From contig NC_092357.1 of the NCBI RefSeq assembly GCF_963676685.1, forward strand, positions 20,077,607 through 20,141,606: a stretch of DNA of 64,000 bases, written 5' to 3'. Position 1 is the stretch's first letter. Every line of letters begins with the position of its first letter. The notes below the pieces were generated by a model, which saw only the letters and a list, made by a program, of their open reading frames with translations, was not told the DNA's origin and did not search any database. Source of the stretch: Mytilus edulis (lineage: Eukaryota > Mollusca > Bivalvia > Mytilida > Mytilidae). Made by a program: the position numbers and the translations under genes. Positions 26,701 through 35,700 of the stretch are shown piece after piece.

Positions 26701-29700
26701 CTAGGTATTTATAATCAGATCTTGTAGTTTGACTTATCATTGAGCTTAGGTACTAAGTTTGAAGAAGTTGTTACAGCAACTTCATCAAAAAGGACTTTAA
26801 CGTGATACCAGACAGAAAAAATGACAAAAGGATACCTAGAGGGACACACAGAACGAAACATATAATTCACCTCTAATATCAAAGGTGATGCATAAAAAGT
26901 TATCAAATACTAAACCACCAAAATATTTTACCTCTTTTATCTCTTTCATCTTCAAATCTGGCTTCACGCAGCTTTTTTTTGGTGGTGAAGCTTCAGATTT
27001 GTTAGTGAGAAATCGTTTTCTCAAAGCTTCCAGACTTTTGCTGCCATCTACAAAAAGGAAATAAATCTATATCCTGGCCAAATTATTTCTGATTTTTGTT
27101 TGGTTTAAACAGAAAAAAACAAAAAGTTCCCTCTGATGTCGGTTCGCAGGGTTAAAGTTTCAAAATCATTTATGATTTATAATATTTCTAATCTGTTCAT
27201 ATTCGACAAAATTATATTCCAAAAACAATGAACTAAAAACTAAATTTACCTTGAATTACCACAGAAAAGCAGTCAAAATAACTATATATGATGGCTTTTC
27301 AAGCAATTAAATGAATGATTAGTATTATTCTATATAAGCATAATAAACAACAGTAGGAAAGAAAATGAAGCTTGTGTTCAAATGATAAGTAAAGAGCTGC
27401 TAAACTAATGCCTCCTAAATGGTAATGGAGATGAATTCTATATTTTGCTGATATGTAAAAATGAAAATATTGTGTCATTTTAAAAGAAACAATCACATAC
27501 CTATGTACTACACAGCTCATCCGAGCTCGTCAAGTTTGAAGGTTTACTGTCTTATTGTTATACTGAACTATACAAAATTCAATTTTTAAAAGCTTTCATC
27601 AGAACAGTCAAAGCAATTTTTTGAATTATGTCATATCCAACTATATATATATAATAACAAAAAATTTGCAAAAAGCAAATTTACAGATCTAACATTGTTG
27701 GAACATCCCATGCTACTGAGATATTGTGACACCAAATCGCCTGCACTGTAGCCGTCCTGCTAGACAATACAACCACCTGGGCTTCATAAAAATGAAACTT
27801 ACGGTGAACGGGTGTGACCTTTCCGCGCCAGTTTTAATCTAGCGTCGTACTACAGTACATTATATATAAGGCATGAAGAAGTTATTCTTACAGATCAGCT
27901 AAACTATCTGTAGTAAAGCAAATAATTATATTCATAAGTACGTCTGAGTAAGTGACAACTCTTCAACCGATTTATCATTCGGATCACTAGCAGTGATGGT
28001 GCTACATGGCTGTGTAAATAATGTATATATACAACTTGTCTAAACATCAACCCAGCAATGTTAGATCTGTAAATTTGCTTTCGCATTATCACTGTGGGAA
28101 TCTAAAGAGCTATGAAATGACTTTAATAATAATCATCTGTCATGTTATTCACATTGTATTGTATTTTTGACCTTATGGTACACGTTTGTATGTGTGTCTG
28201 AGTAATTTCTAATAAATCTTATCAAATCATACTTTCATTTAGGTACAAAATATGTGTACATGTATCGTTCTTTGACCTGAAATTGTTATCTTTTACATTC
28301 ATGACTTTAGACTTGGAGAGTTGTCTCATTGGCACTCGTACCACATCTTCTTATATCTTTATAAAATTTTATAGCAGTGAACCTCCTTAATAATTAAAAA
28401 AGAGTCTGTATCTTGAATCAATTCAGATTAAATGTCATATAGGAAAAGTCTGTCAGTTCAATTCAATCTTGCCTATCATTTCTTTGCAAGGCTCATCCAG
28501 CATTGCTTTTTTTGGCCAAGTTTTTTTTTTGGGGTCCAATCAGTTCATTTCAAAGTGGGTCTCATTGGGGTCTAAGCGTGACGTGGGATTGCCGATTTTT
28601 TGTAAGCGTGACACATGACAGTCAAATTATTGTGTCGTGAAAACGGGAAATGAGGTCTTGCGGGACCCGGGAAATGACAAAACTAGCTCACCTTGGTCTA
28701 TGTGAATATTAAACAAAGGAAGCAGATGGATTCATGACAAAATTGTGTTTTGGTGATGGTGATATATTTGTACATTTTACTTTACTGAACATTCTTGCTG
28801 CTTACAATTATCACTTTCTATAATGAACTTGGCCTAGTAGTATCTGTGGAAAATGTTACCAGTAGTAAAAATTTAATAATTTTATGAAAATTGTTTAAAA
28901 TTGACTATAATGGGCAATAACTCTTTAGGGGTCAACCAATCATTTTGGTCATACTGACTTATTTGTAAATCTTACTTTGCTGAACATTACTGCTGTTTGC
29001 TGTTTACAATAGTATTCAAGATAATAACCAAAAACAGCAAAATTTCCCAAAAATTACCAATTCAGGGGCAGCAACCCAACAACTGGTTGTCTGATTCATC
29101 TGCAAATTTCAGGGCAGATAGATCTTGACCTGATAAACAATTTTATCCAATGTCAGATTTCCTCTAAATGCTTTGGTTTTTTAGTTATAAGCCAAAAAAC
29201 TGCATTTTACCCCTATGTTCTATTTGTAGCCATGGTGGCCATCTTGGTTGGTTTGGCGGGTCACGCCACACATTTTTGAAGCTACATACCCCAATGATGA
29301 TTGTGGCAAAGTTTGGTTTAATTTAGCCCAGTAGTTTCAGAGGAGGAGATTTTTGTAAAAGTTAACGACGACGGATGCCGGACACCAAGTGATGAGAAAA
29401 GGTCACTTGGACTTTTAGGCCAGGTGAGCTAAAAACAGGTATGAAATATACTCATTTTTGGTGGATTTGAAAAAATGTCTGTATACAAATGATATAGGCC
29501 CATATCATTTCAAAGATGATTCATTTCACATTTTGCACATGCTTAACAAGACAGTCTAGCACACTTCATCATAAGTCTACAAACCTGACGATAATTCGGT
29601 TGGCATTAAGCTGTCACATTCTGCAAGAAAAACATTTAAATAAATATTAAGTTAAGGTAGCACAATACAAAGATTTTTTCATCCCCAATCAGACAACTTT

Positions 29701-32700
29701 AAACTGATGTAATTCATTTCACCCGTCTTTATATTTTATAAATGAGGTACCAAAAGAAAGAAGAAAGATTAATCTTTCAAATTGTGAAAATTTCATTATG
29801 ACATAATTATTACATAATTAATTATTATGTAATTAGTTGCTATATTGTGATGTCCACACTTGAATGAATTTAGCGTCTTTATTCTTCATAGCATCCCCAA
29901 ATATTTTATAGATTCTTGTACAACACAGCTTGACCTCCAAAACTGTGTCTCAGATTTCCAAAAGCATCAATAGAACAAATTTTATACCCAATTGAATTTA
30001 GTGGTCTCTTATGAATTGATGTTGCAAACTTCATTGAAGATTTATGAGAGAATGAAATGCAATAGGAAAAATCTGAGACACAGTTTTGGAGGTCAAACTG
30101 TGTTGTGCAAGAATCTATAAAATATTTTGGGATGCTATGAATAACAAAGAAGCTAAATTCATTAAAGTGTGGACATCACAATATAGCAACTAATTACATA
30201 ATAATTAATTATGTAATAAATATATCATAATGAAATTTTCACAATTTGAAAGATTAATCTTTCTTCTTTCTTTTGGTACCTCATTTATAAAATTTAAAGA
30301 AAGATGAGTGGAATTACATCAGTTTAAAGGTGTCTGATTGGGGATGAAAAAATCTTTGTATTGTGCTACCTTAAATGAGTGGTCCTACACAGTCCAGTAA
30401 ATTTGCCAACCTAATTACTGTATTTGATCATATGAACATTTAAATAATACAAATTTATTTACACAATAACCATGATACAGTTAGGCCACACAAATTAAAT
30501 TTCTTATTGTAAAGATTTTTGAAATTCAAAAATTGGGGCGAGCCATTTGAATTTTTTTATAAAACAATATTTAATTTGCTAATTTTTAAGGCAAAGCTGG
30601 AACCCATTGGTGGCCTTTGGCTGTCATGCTGTTGTCTATTCTGTGGTAGGGTTGTTGTCTCTTTGCCACATGCATTCCTCATTTCCATTCTCAATTTTAT
30701 ATGGTAATATTTAAATTTGATTTATCACTTGCATTTTGATTTTTTTTTAATTTATGAAGTACTTTTTCCCTGTTCACCAAGAAATAATTGAATAATAAGA
30801 TGTGGTATATGTATGTGTGCCATTGAGAAAATTACCCATCCAAGTCATAATGAAGTAGGAAACAACCCCTTATTGTTATAAATAGCCTTTGAAGAGGGGT
30901 CACTTTAAGTTTTGGTAAAAAAAATCGCTTTTAAGTACTAACATGACTAAAGGGATCATCAGACACTATATATATCTGGTATGAAATGGTCTACTTTTCA
31001 AAGAATTTTATAATATTCCTGGACTTTAACATGTATAATTTTCTTTTATATTATTCAAAATAAGTGGACTCCTCTTTTAAAAAAGTTATCCCCCTTATAA
31101 GTTTTTATATTAACTTTTCTACAACAGTAAAATGGCCCTTTCATGAGAGAGGGTTGTTCCCAACCTGATAATAACAAATACAGGTGATAGACATATTACA
31201 TGTATGGCATGTTTTACAAGGCTTTGACCCAGACCAGACAGCAAGCTATATGAAAAGCTATATGGGACTCCAAAATTACTAGTGTAAACAATTTAGAAAG
31301 AAATTATATAGTACATATGCAGCAGGTATGGATAATTTTGTTCCGCCACATATATAGAGGATCCAAGGACCCTGTCTCACTCAGCTGATGTTGTTATTTA
31401 CAATTGATGCATAAAATAATGGATAGTTTTGCAAAATAGTGTCAGAGATAACCAATAGAATTTCCATAACAACATGTACATGTAGTTTCTTCCATTTACA
31501 AGCTGATTTAATAATTCATAATGTGACCAAGCACAGAATCCTCTATAAACTGGTGGTCCCCAGATTTGACAATCAAATATTTTAAATGACTTATATATGA
31601 CTGGTTATTTTTTGCAATAGATATTATAGATTATTATAGTGAGGACCAGTAGGTTTTCTTGTAGGAACATCAGGAAAAAATATTTTCAAGAACTCTTGTC
31701 TGCAAGCATGCATTCCACAACTCACTGGTCAATGATTTTTAGTATTTCAGATCTTATCAATTAAAGATATATTACCATAGCTATCTTTTTTTTTTGTTCT
31801 AACCAAAACCATATTTGGCTATGAGTGAATATAATTTTATTTATTCATAATTTTTATTATTCATTACTTTGCACCCCTTCAAATTAAAACAGATCTGGAG
31901 ACATTGTTCATTGTATACATTGACCTTATTAAAATTTACCTTTTATAATGATAAATTGTTACTCATAAAATATTATATTTTTTTAACTAATATTAAAAAA
32001 ATTAAGTCAAACAGTCCTAGAATGAAGATGGAAGATTTGCTTAAAATTGGTGTAAGGAAGATATTTTTTGAAGCAAACTTTACAAATATATCTTTTCATT
32101 ATTAAGTCTTTTAAGTTTTTGCAGTGAACATTTACATATAATTGTCAATATTTTTTTTTATACATAAATAACTAAGTTAAGAAGATGTTAAGTTCCATGT
32201 CATTTGCTCTCGTAGTGGAAAGTCGTCTCATTTGCAATTATAACCGCATCTTCTTAACTTAGTTATTTATGTATAAAAAAAAATATTGACAATTATATGT
32301 AAATGTTCACTGCAAAAACTTAAAAGACTTAATAATGAAAAGATATATTTGTAAAGTTTGCTTCAAAAAATATCTTCCTTACACCAATTTTAAGCAAATC
32401 TTCCATCTTCATTCTAGGACTGTTTGACTTAATTTTTTTTATGCATGAACCCAAAAATGCAATCTTCATGTTTATACAAAAATTGCAAAAGACGACAGAC
32501 CCTATCAGTATAATATAGTAAAATGAAATAAAATATTCTGCACTAAATATCTTCTTTAATTTGATCATAAATTATTTTTTTCAAGATTTGTAAAATAAGA
32601 AATTTCACCAAGAGATTGATATCTAAAACAAGCTGAAATGTGTTTCCTGCTTAAATGATTTATATTATCAGTCTAACAGATAAAAGTTTACTACAAGTTT

Positions 32701-35700
32701 AAAGATATTAATGATTCATAACAATAAGGTCAAGGTCTGACAGATAAACCAAGCCTGACAGACTTGTACACCTTACAATCATTCCATAAACCAAATAGAC
32801 ATTTAGAGGCATTTTGTTTCTAGTATCTTAGATGAGGATCCACCATTTGAAAAGTTACACTGACTTATGAACCATGAACAAAGACAGATGATGCATGCCA
32901 GCCAGACATGTAAACTTTACAATCAATCTAAATAAAAGCATCTTTGGGGTTTTATATATTTCTTTACATACATGTAGGTAAATGTTGTCACTTTTATAAA
33001 AATTGTTAACTCAACACAGTTTTAATCATTTTATAGTTCATATTTTTTTTGTTTTGCACCATTGAAAATATCTACAGCTTTTTCTTGTTCAAAGAATTAA
33101 CTATCATCGTTGTATGAATTTCATCAATGCATCCAAATTTGATTAAGCCATCATCCACAGCAAATTGCAAAAATCACTCTTAGTCCTGAATCTTCTCTCT
33201 TCTACTGTTGATAGTAGAATTAGCAAGCAATAGTAGTGTAATGTAATCCTAAGGGCTAGAGTTATAGCTCTGAATAACATTGTAAATATCAGTTTCATGT
33301 ATACACTTCATGAATGGTTCTCTGCATCTTATTTCCCTACAAAGATATGACACAAGTACAGACAACTGCTTTATTAATTGGAGACAAACATTATGTATTT
33401 AAAGAATTACTGCATGTGTTTACTCTTAATTGTTTGATATTTGACTGTAGGGAGCATTAGGTTTGATTAGACAGTTAAAAAAAGTATTTTGACACATTGT
33501 ATGTTCCTTTGGTTATTCTTGTAGTTGAGTTGCTGTCTCATTGGCATATCCATATGTTCCTTTGGTTATTCTTGTAGTTGAGTTGGTGTCTCATTGGCAT
33601 ATACCTACATCTCTTCAAACAGTGTAAGCTCCATGTAATGATCATACAAAAGCTTAAATCAAAAAGGTTATTGTGTATAAATTAAGTGCTTTATTTCTTC
33701 CAATTAAAGAAATTATAAAAGTGCATTGAACAAAGTTAAAACATTATATTTTTCTTAAAAATATGTCTAAATAAAATAGTTAAGTCTTAAATTATACTTA
33801 ATGTTTTTTATGGAAGCATAAGACAAGACCATATATACATATACATTAGTTTCTTAAAGCCTTACAATTTCAGCATTTAAAGTCTTGAAGCATGGAAAGT
33901 CTCCTGTCCTTTGACAAATGAAATTATTCTCCTTCAGTTGTCCATAGAACCGTGGTAAATTTCGCAACTCCATCATGTTAAAAAGAAGTGCTAGAAAATA
34001 CAATAATGGAATAATCATTAGTTAAAAAAATATAATATTTTATGAGTAACAATTTATCATTATAAAAGGTAAATTTTAATAAGGTCAATGTATACAATGA
34101 ACAATGTCTCCAGATCTGTTTTAATTTGAAGGGGTGCAAAGTAATGAATAATAAAAATTATGAATAAATAAAATTATATTCACTCATAGCCAAATATGGT
34201 TTTGGTTAGAACAAAAAAAAAAAGATAGCTATGGTAATATATCTTTAATTGATAAGATCTGAAATACTAAAAATCATTGACCAGTGAGTTGTGGAATGCA
34301 TGCTTGCAGACAAGAGTTCTTGAAAATATTTTTTCCTGATGTTCCTACAAGAAAACCTACTGGTCCTCACTATAATAATCTATAATATCTATTGCAAAAA
34401 ATAACCAGTCATATATAAGTCATTTAAAATATTTGATTGTCAAATCTGGGGACCACCAGTTTATAGAGGATTCTGTGCTTGGTCACATTATGAATTATTA
34501 AATCAGCTTGTAAATGGAAGAAACTACATGTACATGTTGTTATGGAAATTCTATTGGTTATTTCAAAGTCAGTTTAAAATAAACAATTATAGATTTATCC
34601 TATCACTAAATTTTTCAAATAAAGGCAATTGTTACCATGCAGTTGTATACCGCCGTTCAAACAATCTTCATATTCAGCACTCATTGGGAATAATGTCCAC
34701 TTTGCTACATTCCATTGTTTGTTTTACTTTCTCTCCAAGATGTGTAAAATTTATCTGAAAATTATAAATGACAAAATTGCAACTGTTAAAGGGGACTGTA
34801 AATAACAAACAGACGTAACTACAAGAAAGTAATAAAATTGAGAAAGGAAATGGTGAATATGTCAAAGCGACAACCACCCGACCACAGAGCAAACAACAGC
34901 CGAAGGCAACCAATGGGTCTTCAATGTAGCGAGAATTCCCGCACCCGTAGGCGTCCCTCAGCTGGCCCCTAAAATATGCATAATAGTACAGTGATAATGG
35001 ACGTCATACTAAACTCCGAATTATACACAAGAAACTAAAATTTAAAATCATACAAGACTAACAAAGGCCAGAGGCTCCTGACTTGGGACAGGCGCAAAAT
35101 TGCGGCGGGGTTAAACATGTTTATGAGATCTCAACCCTCCCCCTATACCTCTAGCCAATGTAGAAAAGTAAAAGAATAACAATACGCACATTTAAATTCA
35201 GTTCAAGAGAAGTCCGAGTCTGATGTCAAAAGATGCAACAAAAGAAAATAAATAAAATGACAATAATACATAAATAACAACAGACTACTAGCAGTTAACT
35301 GACATGCCAGCTCCAGATCTCAATTAAACTGATTGAAAGATTATGTCTTCATCATATGAATATCAGGTACAATCCCTCCCGTTAGGGGTTTAGTATCATA
35401 CTATCATAAAATATATGAGAAGAACATAACCCGTGTCATGCCAACAACTGTTTTTTTTAGAAATAAATGTGTTTAGTTCCGATGCAAAGACCCTATCAGT
35501 GAATCAATGTTAAAGCCAAAATATGCAATCTTTAATGACCTAACAACAGTATCGTAACTATATCCCCTTTTAATAAGTCTATTTAAAGGTTTTGTTAGTT
35601 TCTGAGGAGAATACTGGCATTTTTGTGCTTTATAAAGAATATTTCCATAAAATTTTGGATGTGAAATACCTGAACGTATAAGATGTCTGCATGTTGAGTT

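Noticed and set aside
33300..33345. 30-nt exon GNKMQRTIHE as the missing exon of the DM14-like gene
   Set aside because: Splice sites are present but it is phase 0-0, whereas phase 0-1 is required; kept only as a weak possibility.
34674..34913. Reverse ORF MVAFGCCLLCGRVVVALTYS as a membrane protein
   Set aside because: The same phrase (CCLFCGRVVVSLPHAF) occurs at 30620-30680 and is part of a widespread retroelement tail repeat.
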